From Paracoccus sp. (in: a-proteobacteria) (GTDB taxonomy: Bacteria; Pseudomonadota; Alphaproteobacteria; Rhodobacterales; Rhodobacteraceae), in contig JAGPGI010000065.1 of NCBI GenBank assembly GCA_018056045.1, positions 1 through 10,187 of the forward strand: 10,187 nt of DNA, written 5' to 3'. The notes beneath the pieces are model-generated. The model saw only the letters and a program-made list of their open reading frames with translations. It was not told the origin of the DNA and ran no database searches. Positions 1 through 6,492 of this stretch are shown here, in pieces (the stretch's first letter is position 1; the number at the start of each line of letters is the position of its first letter). The translations under genes and the position numbers were made by a program.

Positions 1-693
1 GGTATAGGCATCGGTCAGGCTGCCCAGATCGCGGCGGAACACGTCCTTGTCCAGCTTCTGGCCGGTCTTGACGTCCCAGAGCCGGCAGGAATCCGGGCTG
101 ATCTCGTCGGCGACGACCAGACGCATGAAATCGCCGTCCCAGATGCGGCCGATCTCGATCTTGAAGTCGATCAGCTTGATGCCGACGCCAAAGAACACAC
201 CCGCGAGGAAATCGTTCACCCGCAGGGCCAGCGACACGATATCGTCCAGATCCTGCTGGCTGGCCCAGCCGAATGCGATGACATATTCCTCGGAGACGAA
301 GGGGTCGCCCAGCTCGTCGTTCTTGAAGCTGTATTCGACGATCGGGCGCGGCAGGGGCGTGCCCTCCTCCATGCCCAGCCGCTTGGCGATCGAGCCGGCG
401 GCGAAATTGCGGACGATCACTTCCAGCGGGATGATCTCGACCTGACGGATCAGCTGCTCGCGCATGTTGATGCGGCGGATGAAGTGGTTCGGCACACCGA
501 TATTGGTCAGCCCGGTCATGAAGAACTCGGACAGGCGGTTGTTCAGCACGCCCTTGCCCTCGATTGTCGCCTTTTTCTGGGCGTTGAAGGCAGTCGCGTC
601 ATCCTTGAAATACTGGATCAGGGTGCCCGGCTCGGTGCCTTCGTAAAGGATCTTGGCCTTGCCTTCGTAGATTTTCTTGCGCCGTGGTGCCAT
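1..693 (-). CDS. purC: SAICAR synthetase PurC (phosphoribosylaminoimidazole-succinocarboxamide synthase), 3' end cut by window
   Basis: This cytoplasmic enzyme of de novo purine synthesis joins CAIR and aspartate, using ATP, to give SAICAR. The minus-strand frame is open from the ATG at 693 to base 1 and gives 231 residues starting [20 protein letters not shown]. Both family signatures are visible: [15 protein letters not shown] (residues 87-101) and LIDFKIEIG (174-182). The nucleotide-binding start ([11 protein letters not shown]) and the [13 protein letters not shown] segment (195-207) are also intact. Family members are usually near 240-255 residues, so I infer that only about 20 C-terminal residues lie outside the window. 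A GGGAG stretch about 9 nt upstream of the ATG supports this start. It is divergent from the ATPase zeta-subunit gene. From memory, purS and purQ often follow purC in this family, but that cannot be seen here. Confidence 0.97.
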   Translation of the reverse strand, partial: MAPRRKKIYEGKAKILYEGTEPGTLIQYFKDDATAFNAQKKATIEGKGVLNNRLSEFFMTGLTNIGVPNHFIRRINMREQLIRQVEIIPLEVIVRNFAAGSIAKRLGMEEGTPLPRPIVEYSFKNDELGDPFVSEEYVIAFGWASQQDLDDIVSLALRVNDFLAGVFFGVGIKLIDFKIEIGRIWDGDFMRLVVADEISPDSCRLWDVKTGQKLDKDVFRRDLGSLTDAYT

Positions 694-735
694 GCTGCGC
701 GTCTCCCGTCTGCAAGGTGACCTCTTGTCTTAATC

Positions 736-747
736 GGCCTATAGGCC
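736..747. repeat. 12-bp perfect palindrome in the purC/zeta intergenic region
   Basis: GGCCTATAGGCC reads the same on both strands and lies 43 bp upstream of the purC start codon, between the divergent purC and zeta-subunit genes. It could be an operator or part of the purC promoter region, but a 12-bp GC-rich palindrome can also occur by chance. I recognise no known regulator site in it. Confidence 0.3.
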
Positions 748-837
748 AGAAACGGGGTCCGGGGCAATACGGGGCGCAAGAAGTGCGCCGGTAAGCCTGC
801 GGAAACCAGTTCCTGCGATACAGGCTTGCGATGCGAC

Positions 838-866
838 GTGCGGCTGGGCATATCCTGTTGTATAAT
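838..866 (+). promoter_or_regulatory. Candidate promoter for the zeta-subunit gene
   Basis: A perfect TATAAT hexamer at 861-866 stands out in a GC-rich region 27 bp upstream of the zeta ATG at 894. At 17-bp spacing the -35 position (838-843, GTGCGG) matches the consensus poorly, so activity may rest on the -10 box. A start near 873 would leave a short leader of about 20 nt that still holds the ribosome binding site GGAGG (884-888). Confidence 0.45.
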
Positions 867-893
867 CAGGAAACACCCAAGGCGGAGGTTGCC

Positions 894-1208
894 ATGACCA
901 CCTTTGATGACCGCGAGCGCGCGCAGGAGGCGAAATTCGCCCATGATGCTGAGTTGAACTTCAAGGCCGAGGCAAGGCGCAACCGCCTGCTGGGCGAATG
1001 GGCGGCCGGCCTTCTGGGCAAAAAGGGCGATGATGCCCGCTCCTATGCCCTGACCATGGTGGCCTCGGATTTCGACGAGCCGGGCGATGAGGACGTCTAT
1101 CGCAAGCTGGTCCATGACCTTGCCGATTTCGCCGAGGCCGGCGCGATCCGCGCCAAGATGGTCGAGCTGCGCGCCGTCGCCCGACAGCAGATCGTCGACG
1201 AGATGTGA
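894..1208 (+). CDS. F1F0-ATPase inhibitor zeta subunit (DUF1476 family)
   Basis: This is a small cytoplasmic protein that in Paracoccus denitrificans binds F1-ATPase and blocks ATP hydrolysis while allowing synthesis. The product is 104 residues, charged and predicted all-helical, beginning MTTFDDRERAQEAKFAHDAE. From memory it closely matches the P. denitrificans zeta protein in length and sequence, including the LNFKAEARRNRLLGEWAAGL (21-40) and ASDFDEPGDEDVYRKL (57-72) blocks. The N-terminal segment is the inhibitory part in the studied homologue. I chose the ATG at 894 because GGAGG sits 5 nt before it and the family starts there; an in-frame ATG at 831 would add 21 unrelated residues and place the TATAAT box inside the gene. 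It stands alone, divergent from purC and convergent with the MATE gene, away from any ATP synthase operon. Confidence 0.95.
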   Translation: MTTFDDRERAQEAKFAHDAELNFKAEARRNRLLGEWAAGLLGKKGDDARSYALTMVASDFDEPGDEDVYRKLVHDLADFAEAGAIRAKMVELRAVARQQIVDEM

Positions 1209-1285
1209 TCCGGCCCCATGGGGTCCGGTCCAGGTGATCAAGGCCCCATCTGATCCGACACCACGCGCATCCCGGCGGACTCTGG

Positions 1286-1309
1286 GCTGCGCCTGAGCAT
1301 TCAGGCAGC
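1286..1309. other. Small hairpin at the end of the MATE gene
   Basis: GCCTGA (1291-1296) and TCAGGC (1301-1306) form a perfect 6-bp stem with a GCAT loop, and GCT/AGC pairs outside it across a 2-nt bulge. It overlaps the MATE stop codon in the convergent zeta/MATE gap (1209-1300). There is no T-run on either strand, so it is at best a weak terminator or part of one. Nothing else clear is seen in this gap. Confidence 0.25.
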
Positions 1310-2632
1310 GGCCTGCGCCACCCGCGGATAGAGCCGCCACATGGTGAAGCCGCGCAGCGCGTTCAGCCCCATCAGTGCCGCCCATAGCCCGTGATTGCCA
1401 AAGCCCATCGGCAGCAGCGTGACCAACACCGCATAGGCCGCGACCGAAACCAGCATGGCATTGCGCATCTCGCGAGTGCGGGTGGCGCCGATGAAGATGC
1501 CGTCCAGCATCCATGAGGCAATGCCGATCAGCGGCGCCGCGACCAGCCATGGCAGGTAAAGCCGCGCCTCGGCCCGCACAGCCTCGGAGGTGGTCAGCAG
1601 ATCGATGATCGCCGGCCCCGCAAGCGCGAATGCCGCCGACAGCAGCGCCGCCCCCGCCACGCCCCATTGCGTGGTGACGGTGACCGCGCGGCGAAGCCGC
1701 TCGGGCCGGCGCGCGCCGACCGCCTGCCCGACCAGCGATTCAGCGGCAAAGGCAAACCCATCAAGACCATAGGCGACAATGTTGAGAAATTGCAGCAGCA
1801 CCTGATTGGCAGCCAGCGTCACATCGCCCTGCGCCGCGCCCAGAAACAGGAAGCTGGTGAATGCGCCCTGCAACAGCACCGAGCGGATCATGATATCGCC
1901 ATTCACACGCACCAGCTCTGCCAGCCGTTCGCGCGCCCAGATCCGCCCCTGCCGCAAGGCCGCATGCAGGGCGTGACGGGCAAAGATCAGCCCCAGCACC
2001 AGCCCCGACCATTCCGCGATCAGCGTCGCCAGCGCCACGCCGCCGACGCCCCAGCCAAGGCCCAGCACGAACCACAGGTCCAGCGCCACGTTCAGCCCGT
2101 TCATCAGCAATTGCAGCACCAGCACCGCCCGCGTGCGCTCGATGGCGATCAGCCAGCCGGTGATGGCGTAAAGCGCGATGGTGGCGGGCGCACCCCAGAT
2201 GCGGATCGCCAGATATTGCCGGGCCAGCGTCTCGACCTCGGGCGAGGCAGGCGCCAGCCGAAAGGCCCCGGCAAAGATCGGCACATGCAGCAGGATCAGC
2301 GCCAGCCCCGCCGCCAGCCCGATCCCCAGCGCCCGGGTCAGATGCGCGCCCGCCTCGCCCGCATCGCCGGCGCCATGGGACTGCGCCACCAGCCCCGAAG
2401 TGCCCATGCGCAGAAATCCGAAAATCCAGTAGATCGAGGCAAGGATCACCGCGCCGATCCCGACCGCGCCAATCGGCTCGGGCTGGCCAAGCTGGCCGAC
2501 GACGCCGGTATCGACCGCGCCCAGAATCGGGATCGTGGCGTTCGACAGCACGATGGGCAGCGCGATGGCCAGCACGCGGCGATGGCTGATCTCGCGCCCC
2601 TGCCCCGCCGCTGCGGCAGCCGCCTCAGCCAT
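1301..2632 (-). CDS. MATE family efflux transporter, DinF-type
   Basis: This inner-membrane exporter is of the multidrug and toxic compound extrusion family, which swaps protons or sodium for organic substrates. It has 443 residues, the usual length, with about twelve hydrophobic segments in two halves (for example roughly 19-41, 55-77 and 101-124). The first membrane segment ends PILGAVDTGVVGQLG; its D41 matches the conserved acidic residue used for ion coupling in DinF-type MATEs. An RMGTSGLVAQSHGAGD stretch follows the second segment, and in the C-terminal half FAFAAESLVGQAVGARRPERL is the equivalent repeat. Both ends are alanine-rich. The start ATG at 2632 overlaps the stop of the upstream thioesterase gene by 8 bp, so translation is probably coupled. 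The substrate cannot be read from the sequence. The family call is firm; any link to acyl-CoA metabolism is inferred from neighbours only. Confidence 0.95.
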   Translation of the reverse strand: MAEAAAAAAGQGREISHRRVLAIALPIVLSNATIPILGAVDTGVVGQLGQPEPIGAVGIGAVILASIYWIFGFLRMGTSGLVAQSHGAGDAGEAGAHLTRALGIGLAAGLALILLHVPIFAGAFRLAPASPEVETLARQYLAIRIWGAPATIALYAITGWLIAIERTRAVLVLQLLMNGLNVALDLWFVLGLGWGVGGVALATLIAEWSGLVLGLIFARHALHAALRQGRIWARERLAELVRVNGDIMIRSVLLQGAFTSFLFLGAAQGDVTLAANQVLLQFLNIVAYGLDGFAFAAESLVGQAVGARRPERLRRAVTVTTQWGVAGAALLSAAFALAGPAIIDLLTTSEAVRAEARLYLPWLVAAPLIGIASWMLDGIFIGATRTREMRNAMLVSVAAYAVLVTLLPMGFGNHGLWAALMGLNALRGFTMWRLYPRVAQAAA

Positions 2633-3128
2633 CCTGCGGCATCAGGAAATGCCCGGTCGCCTGCGCGAACAGCTTGGTGCGCTGGTCCTGCCAGGCCTCG
2701 ACATGGACGCTGGCATAGCGCCGCCCGGACCGCACCACCCGCGCCCGCGCATAGGCGTCGCGCGGCAGGCCCGAGCGCAGGTAATCGACGGTAAAGTCGA
2801 TGGTCTTGGGCAGGCGCGGCAAGCTTTCGGGGACCGAGGCATCGGGGGCGATGCGGCCTTCCTCCATATCCTCCCAGATCGCGGTCCAGGTCAGCTCGAC
2901 CATGCAGGTGACCTCAAGAAACGCCGCCGTCACCCCGCCATGGATCGCCGGCAGCAGCGGATTGCCGATCAGCTTTTCGTCAAAGGGCAGCACGGCGGTC
3001 AGCTCGTCGCCGCGGCGGTCAAAGACGATGCCCAGCCAGCGGATATAGGGCACGCCCAAGACCAGTGCATTCAGCGCGTTGTTGCGGCGCGACTTGATCG
3101 CGGCAAGGGGTTCGTTGCGGGGGGCCAT
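2625..3128 (-). CDS. PaaI-like hotdog-fold thioesterase, Glu-type
   Basis: This is probably a cytoplasmic acyl-CoA thioesterase. The 167-residue product has the hotdog active-site segment AIHGGVTAAFLEVT, with H63-G64-G65 and a Glu at position 72, where PaaI and its upstream neighbour have Asp. Glu at this position is known in some hotdog thioesterases (the Arthrobacter 4-hydroxybenzoyl-CoA type), so it may still be active. Between the central helix and the next strand it carries an extra acidic stretch, WEDMEEGRIAPDASVPESL (about 84-102), absent from its neighbour. The core strands TIDFTVDYLRSGLP and YARARVVRSGRRYASVHVEA are typical. It begins 1 nt after the stop of the upstream thioesterase gene and overlaps the MATE gene by 8 bp. 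The pair may act as a heteromer or on different acyl-CoAs. Substrate unknown. Confidence 0.9.
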   Translation of the reverse strand: MAPRNEPLAAIKSRRNNALNALVLGVPYIRWLGIVFDRRGDELTAVLPFDEKLIGNPLLPAIHGGVTAAFLEVTCMVELTWTAIWEDMEEGRIAPDASVPESLPRLPKTIDFTVDYLRSGLPRDAYARARVVRSGRRYASVHVEAWQDQRTKLFAQATGHFLMPQDG

Positions 3129-3129
3129 G

Positions 3130-3573
3130 TCAGCGCTCGAGCGTAAAGGCGCCGGTGGCCGAGGCCACGGGGCGGGTTTCGTCCTCGTCCATCGCCACGG
3201 CGCGCACGAAGGCGACCGAGCGGGTGACGTGATAGCATTCGGCGCGGGCGCGGATCGCCTGTCCGGGGGTGGCGCCGCGCATGTAGTCGATGCGCAGGTC
3301 GATGGTCGCGGTCGAGCGCGGCCCGACCGGATGCGCCATCACCGCCGCGCCGCTGCAGGTGTCCATCAGCGCCGAGACGACGCCGCCATGGATCACGCCA
3401 CTGCGCGGATCGCCGACCAGTTCGGCACTCCACGGCAGCGAGATCACCGCCCCCTCGGGGCCGATATCCTCAAGCACCATGCCAAGCGCCCGCGCATGCG
3501 GGATCGCCTCGATGAATTGGCGCGCGATGCGCTTGCGCTGTTCGCGCTGCTCGTCTGTTGACTGCCCTGTCAT
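3130..3573 (-). CDS. PaaI-like hotdog-fold thioesterase, Asp-type
   Basis: This 147-residue cytoplasmic hotdog protein is expected to hydrolyse acyl- or aryl-CoA thioesters. The active-site helix reads [20 protein letters not shown], with H62-G63-G64 and D71, the standard PaaI/4HBT pattern. The strands [17 protein letters not shown] and [21 protein letters not shown] follow as expected. The N-terminal 20 residues are highly charged. It is the first gene of a minus-strand operon with the Glu-type paralogue (1-nt gap) and the MATE exporter, and is divergent from a MerR regulator. The ATG at 3573 fits the family length; the Shine-Dalgarno is weak (only an AAAGAC stretch), so the start is less secure. 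The preferred CoA substrate cannot be told. Confidence 0.92.
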   Translation of the reverse strand: MTGQSTDEQREQRKRIARQFIEAIPHARALGMVLEDIGPEGAVISLPWSAELVGDPRSGVIHGGVVSALMDTCSGAAVMAHPVGPRSTATIDLRIDYMRGATPGQAIRARAECYHVTRSVAFVRAVAMDEDETRPVASATGAFTLER

Positions 3574-3606
3574 CTGTCTTTGCCAAGCCCCCGTTCGTGC
3601 CCGGGC

Positions 3607-3634
3607 ATGCTATCAGCCGCCCCCCGGCTGACAA
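3607..3634 (-). promoter_or_regulatory. Candidate promoter with inverted repeat for the thioesterase-MATE operon
   Basis: On the minus strand TTGTCA (3634-3629) and TAGCAT (3612-3607) are 16 bp apart, 33 bp upstream of the thioesterase ATG. The spacer is almost filled by a perfect 7-bp inverted repeat, TCAGCCG/CGGCTGA (3613-3619 and 3625-3631), with a CCCCC centre. An inverted repeat between -35 and -10 is the layout used by MerR-family regulators, although those spacers are usually about 19 bp. The adjacent divergent MerR gene makes control by it plausible but unproven. Confidence 0.35.
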
Positions 3635-3648
3635 GCCCGCACCAGAGG

Positions 3649-3677
3649 TTGAGTTTGATTCGCCGGCACGCTACGGT
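3649..3677 (+). promoter_or_regulatory. Candidate promoter for the first MerR gene
   Basis: TTGAGT (3649-3654) and TACGGT (3672-3677) have 17-bp spacing and sit 35 bp upstream of the preferred MerR start codon at 3712. The -10 match is modest. The position, back to back with the thioesterase promoter, is the main support. Confidence 0.3.
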
Positions 3678-3711
3678 TGCCTTCATGCGCATCCGACCAC
3701 AGAGATTTCCG

Positions 3712-4116
3712 ATGCCCGATAGCGAATACATCAGTTTTAAAGATATGTGTGCCCGTTTCGACGTCACGCCCCGGACTTTACGTTATTACGAATATATCGA
3801 GTTGCTCAGCCCCCGAAAGGAAGGCCGTGCCCGCTTTTACGGCGCGCGCGAGGTGGCCCGGATGAAGCTGATCCTGCGCGGACGCCGTTTCGGCTTTTCG
3901 CTTGAGGACATCCGGCAATGGCTGATGATCTATGGCGAGAAGGGCACGCTCGAACAATATCGTGTCTGGATCGACCTGGCCAACCGCCAGCTTGAGCTGC
4001 TGGACCAGCAAAGGCAGGAGCTGGAAAGCTCGATATGCGACCTGCGCGCGCTGCGCGACGAGACCGCCCGTCTGGTCGAACAGATGGGCACAGATTCCGG
4101 CCAAAAGACAGGCTGA
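3712..4116 (+). CDS. MerR-family transcriptional regulator (first of a tandem pair)
   Basis: This is a DNA-binding regulator of 134 residues. The winged helix-turn-helix covers about residues 7-75: [21 protein letters not shown] (7-27), then RARFYGAREVARMKLILRGRRFGFSLEDIRQ. A long helix rich in Leu, Gln, Glu and Arg (about 78-123) should form the antiparallel coiled-coil dimer. The only cysteines (C13, C109) are not arranged as a metal site, so this is not a classic metal-sensing MerR. I chose ATG 3712 because the paralogue downstream starts at the same point and an AGAGA stretch precedes it; ATGs at 3580 and 3685 are in frame but add unrelated residues. It is divergent from the thioesterase-MATE operon and lies 129 nt before a second MerR gene. 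By context it probably controls acyl-CoA degradation, as LiuR-like MerR proteins do, or the divergent operon. Confidence 0.9.
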   Translation: MPDSEYISFKDMCARFDVTPRTLRYYEYIELLSPRKEGRARFYGAREVARMKLILRGRRFGFSLEDIRQWLMIYGEKGTLEQYRVWIDLANRQLELLDQQRQELESSICDLRALRDETARLVEQMGTDSGQKTG

Positions 4117-4180
4117 CACAGAAAGTGTTGAATTTTGTGTATATTTTCGATCATGGCATAGTCTGACGCGACGTCCCCCC

Positions 4181-4208
4181 TTACGCGAACGTCAACTTTG
4201 CCTATATT
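4181..4208 (+). promoter_or_regulatory. Candidate promoter and MerR operator before the second MerR and fad genes
   Basis: TATATT (4203-4208) could be a -10 box, with TTACGC (4181-4186) as -35 at 16-bp spacing. Overlapping the -35 is an imperfect inverted repeat TTACG-CGAA-CGTCA (4181-4194, one mismatch), of the ACG/CGT type that I recall for LiuR-like MerR regulators of branched-chain and fatty acid degradation. A second small inverted repeat, GACG-CGA-CGTC (4165-4175), lies just upstream. The site is about 38 bp before the start codon at 4246, suiting autoregulation and control of the downstream beta-oxidation genes. Confidence 0.4.
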
Positions 4209-4245
4209 GACTGGCAAGTGAACGTGGTTTGGGAGGGTATCGGCC

Positions 4246-4635
4246 ATGAGCGCCGACTTGATGACCATCCGGCAGATGTGCGACGCATTTGATGTGACGC
4301 CGCGCACCCTGCGCTTTTACGAAGCGCGCGAGCTGCTGTTTCCGTTGCGGCGTGGCCAGCACCGGCTTTACAACCGCACCGACCGCGCCCGGCTCAAACT
4401 GATCCTGCGCGGCAAGCGCTTCGGCTTTTCGCTGGAACAGATCCGCCAGCTGCTGGAACTTTACGATCCGGCCGAGCGCAACATCACCCAGACCGAAGCC
4501 ATTCTGGTCACCGCCCGCGAGCGGTTGGCCGACATGGAACGCCAGCACGCCGAGCTGGGCGGCGCCATTGTCGATCTGCGCCAGCAGATCGCCGAGGGCG
4601 ACAGCCAGTTGCGGCTGCTGAAACACGACAGCTGA
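4246..4635 (+). CDS. MerR-family transcriptional regulator (second of a tandem pair)
   Basis: This 129-residue DNA-binding regulator is paralogous to the preceding one. The helix-turn-helix and wing region (about 6-70) includes [12 protein letters not shown] and [19 protein letters not shown]. By my hand count 38 of 61 aligned residues in this region match the first MerR. The C-terminal part (about 80-125) is a predicted coiled coil and is much less conserved, as expected if the two sense different signals or partners. Its one cysteine (C12) gives no metal-binding set. GGGAGG lies 9 nt before the ATG. The stop is 31 nt from the acyl-CoA dehydrogenase start with no terminator between, so it is probably the first gene of the beta-oxidation operon and may autoregulate it. 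The effector, likely an acyl-CoA, is inferred from context only. Confidence 0.9.
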   Translation: MSADLMTIRQMCDAFDVTPRTLRFYEARELLFPLRRGQHRLYNRTDRARLKLILRGKRFGFSLEQIRQLLELYDPAERNITQTEAILVTARERLADMERQHAELGGAIVDLRQQIAEGDSQLRLLKHDS

Positions 4636-4666
4636 CAAAAAACGCAGATCCTTCCGGGGAGGAAAG

Positions 4667-6445
4667 ATGACCACCTACGCCGCACCCATCCGCGACATGC
4701 AATTCGTGCTGCATGACGTTCTCGAGATCTCCAAGCAGGATCTTCCCGGTTACGCCGACCTCGAGCCCGACTTCACCGCAGCCATTCTGGACGCGGCCGG
4801 CAAGATCGCCTCCGAGGTGCTGGCGCCGCTGAATGGCGTCGGCGACCGCGAGGGCTGCACGCTGGAAAACGGCGTCGTGCGGACACCGACAGGGTTTCTG
4901 GCGGCCTTTGACCAGATGCGCGAAGGCGGCTGGACGGCACTGGATTGCGACCCGGAATATGGCGGTCAGGGCATGCCCTATGTCGTGGGCCTTGCCGCCG
5001 GCGAGATGTTCTCGGCCTCGAACATGGCATTCACCATGTATCAGGGCCTGACCCATGGCGCCTATTCGGCGATCCACGCCCATGGCACCGACGAGCAGAA
5101 GGCAACCTATCTGCCCAAGATGGTCAGCTGCGAATGGACCGGCACCATGAACCTGACCGAGCCGCATGCCGGCACCGATCTGGGCATGCTGCGCACCAAG
5201 GCCGAACCGCAGGATGACGGCAGCTATCTGATCACCGGGCAAAAGATCTTCATCTCGGCCGGCGATCACGACATGTCGGAAAACGTCATCCATCTGGTGC
5301 TGGCCAAGGCCCCGGGCGGCGGCGAAAGCACCAAGGGCATCTCGCTCTTCATCGTGCCGAAATTCCTGATCAACGATGACGGCAGCCTTGGCGCGCGCAA
5401 CGCGGTCAGCGTCGGCAATCTTGAAGAAAAGATGGGCATCCACGGCAATTCGACCTGCGTGATGAACTATGACGGCGCCAAAGGCTGGCTCCTGGGCGAC
5501 CTGCACAAGGGCATGCGCGCCATGTTCACCATGATGAACGAGGCCCGCCTCGGCGTCGGCCTGCAGGGCTATGCGGTGGCCGAGGCCGCCTATCAGAACG
5601 CCGTCACCTATGCCCGCGAGCGCCTTCAGGGCCGCGCGGTGACCGGCGAGGCCAACCCTTCGGGGCCGGCCGATCCGCTGATCGTACATCCCGATATCCG
5701 CCGCAATCTGATGGATCAGAAAAGCTTCCTTGAAGGGGCGCGCGCGCTTGCCTTCTGGGGCGCCAACCTGATCGACCGCGCGCATCTGGTCGAGGACAAG
5801 GCGGCGGACGACCTGATCTCGCTGCTGACGCCGGTGATCAAGGGCTTCCTGACCGACAAGGGTTTCGAATCCGCGGTGCAGGCCCAGCAGGTCTTTGGCG
5901 GCCACGGCTATATCGAGGAACAGGGCATGTCGCAATTCGTGCGCGACACCCGCATCACCATGATCTACGAGGGCGCGAATGGCGTGCAGGCGCTGGACCT
6001 CGTGGGCCGCAAACTCGCGGCCGAGGGCGGCAAGCCGATCATGGCCTTCTTCGAGATGATCAAGGCCGAGATCAAGGCGCATGAGGACGACGCGGCGCTA
6101 AAGGCCGACTTCCTCGAGCCGCTGAAAGCCGCGTCAAAGGACCTGCAGGCGGCGGGGATGTATTTCATGCAGCAGGGCATGAAGGATCCGAACGCGGCGC
6201 TGTCGGGCTCCTATGACTTCATGCATCTGTTCGGGCATGTCGCGCTTGGGCTGATGTGGACCCGCATGGCCGCCGCCGCCAGCAAGGCGCTGGCCGAGGG
6301 CCGGGGCGATCGCCAGTTCTACGAGACGAAGCTGGCGACCGGGCGCTATTACATGGCGCGGCAACTGCCGGCGACCGCCATGCATCTGGCCCGTATCCAA
6401 AGCGGCGCGGCCCCGGTGATGGCGCTGGACGCCGACCGGTTCTGA
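4667..6445 (+). CDS. Acyl-CoA dehydrogenase, long type with C-terminal domain (FadE/DmdC-like)
   Basis: This FAD enzyme catalyses the first step of beta-oxidation, alpha,beta-dehydrogenation of an acyl-CoA to the enoyl-CoA. It has 592 residues, longer than the roughly 380-residue short/medium-chain enzymes. Order: a small N-terminal domain (about 1-35), the dehydrogenase core (about 36-460) and an extra C-terminal helical domain (about 470-590). Visible motifs are the FAD-binding [11 protein letters not shown] (161-171), FGGHGY (410-415) and the catalytic-base segment [14 protein letters not shown] with E435. A strong GGGGAGG precedes the ATG. The same architecture includes DmdC, which acts on 3-methylmercaptopropionyl-CoA in DMSP breakdown, but no other dmd gene is present here. 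The linked thiolase and multifunctional enzyme favour general fatty acyl-CoA oxidation. Chain-length preference cannot be read from sequence. Confidence 0.95.
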   Translation: MTTYAAPIRDMQFVLHDVLEISKQDLPGYADLEPDFTAAILDAAGKIASEVLAPLNGVGDREGCTLENGVVRTPTGFLAAFDQMREGGWTALDCDPEYGGQGMPYVVGLAAGEMFSASNMAFTMYQGLTHGAYSAIHAHGTDEQKATYLPKMVSCEWTGTMNLTEPHAGTDLGMLRTKAEPQDDGSYLITGQKIFISAGDHDMSENVIHLVLAKAPGGGESTKGISLFIVPKFLINDDGSLGARNAVSVGNLEEKMGIHGNSTCVMNYDGAKGWLLGDLHKGMRAMFTMMNEARLGVGLQGYAVAEAAYQNAVTYARERLQGRAVTGEANPSGPADPLIVHPDIRRNLMDQKSFLEGARALAFWGANLIDRAHLVEDKAADDLISLLTPVIKGFLTDKGFESAVQAQQVFGGHGYIEEQGMSQFVRDTRITMIYEGANGVQALDLVGRKLAAEGGKPIMAFFEMIKAEIKAHEDDAALKADFLEPLKAASKDLQAAGMYFMQQGMKDPNAALSGSYDFMHLFGHVALGLMWTRMAAAASKALAEGRGDRQFYETKLATGRYYMARQLPATAMHLARIQSGAAPVMALDADRF

Positions 6446-6453
6446 ACCCTTGT

Positions 6454-6492
6454 CCCCGCTGGCATGGCCGGATGCCTCCGGCGGGGATATTT
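6454..6492 (+). terminator. Terminator-like hairpin after the acyl-CoA dehydrogenase gene
   Basis: CCCCGC (6454-6459) pairs with GCGGGG (6481-6486), and inside it GGCAT (6461-6465) pairs with ATGCC (6472-6476), leaving a GGCCGG loop and a small internal bulge. ATATTT follows at 6487-6492. It begins 9 nt after the dehydrogenase stop codon. The T-tract is short, so termination may be partial. An alternative fold pairs GCCGGA (6467-6472) with TCCGGC (6477-6482). Confidence 0.45.

Noticed and set aside
831..893. Upstream in-frame start for the zeta subunit
   Set aside because: It would add 21 residues not found in the family, has no ribosome binding site and contains the TATAAT box.
1212..1226. 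Palindromic CCCCATGGGG region after the zeta gene as a terminator
   Set aside because: The pairing has no room for a loop unless inner pairs are lost, and no T-run follows on either strand.
618..1667. 349-codon open frame on the minus strand
   Set aside because: It crosses purC, the divergent promoter region, the zeta gene and the MATE 3' end; no family features are seen.
1667..2794. 375-codon open frame on the plus strand
   Set aside because: It is antisense to the MATE gene and rich in Arg, Gln, Pro and His, with no recognisable domain; the MATE frame explains the region.
3580..3711. Upstream in-frame starts for the first MerR protein (3580 and 3685)
   Set aside because: The added residues do not resemble MerR N-termini, would run through the promoter region and are not matched by the paralogue downstream.
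4508..6082. 524-codon open frame on the minus strand
   Set aside because: It is antisense to the second MerR and acyl-CoA dehydrogenase genes, whose families are certain. Its translation is low-complexity and rich in Gly, Ala, His, Arg and Asp, as expected for the shadow frame of a high-GC gene.
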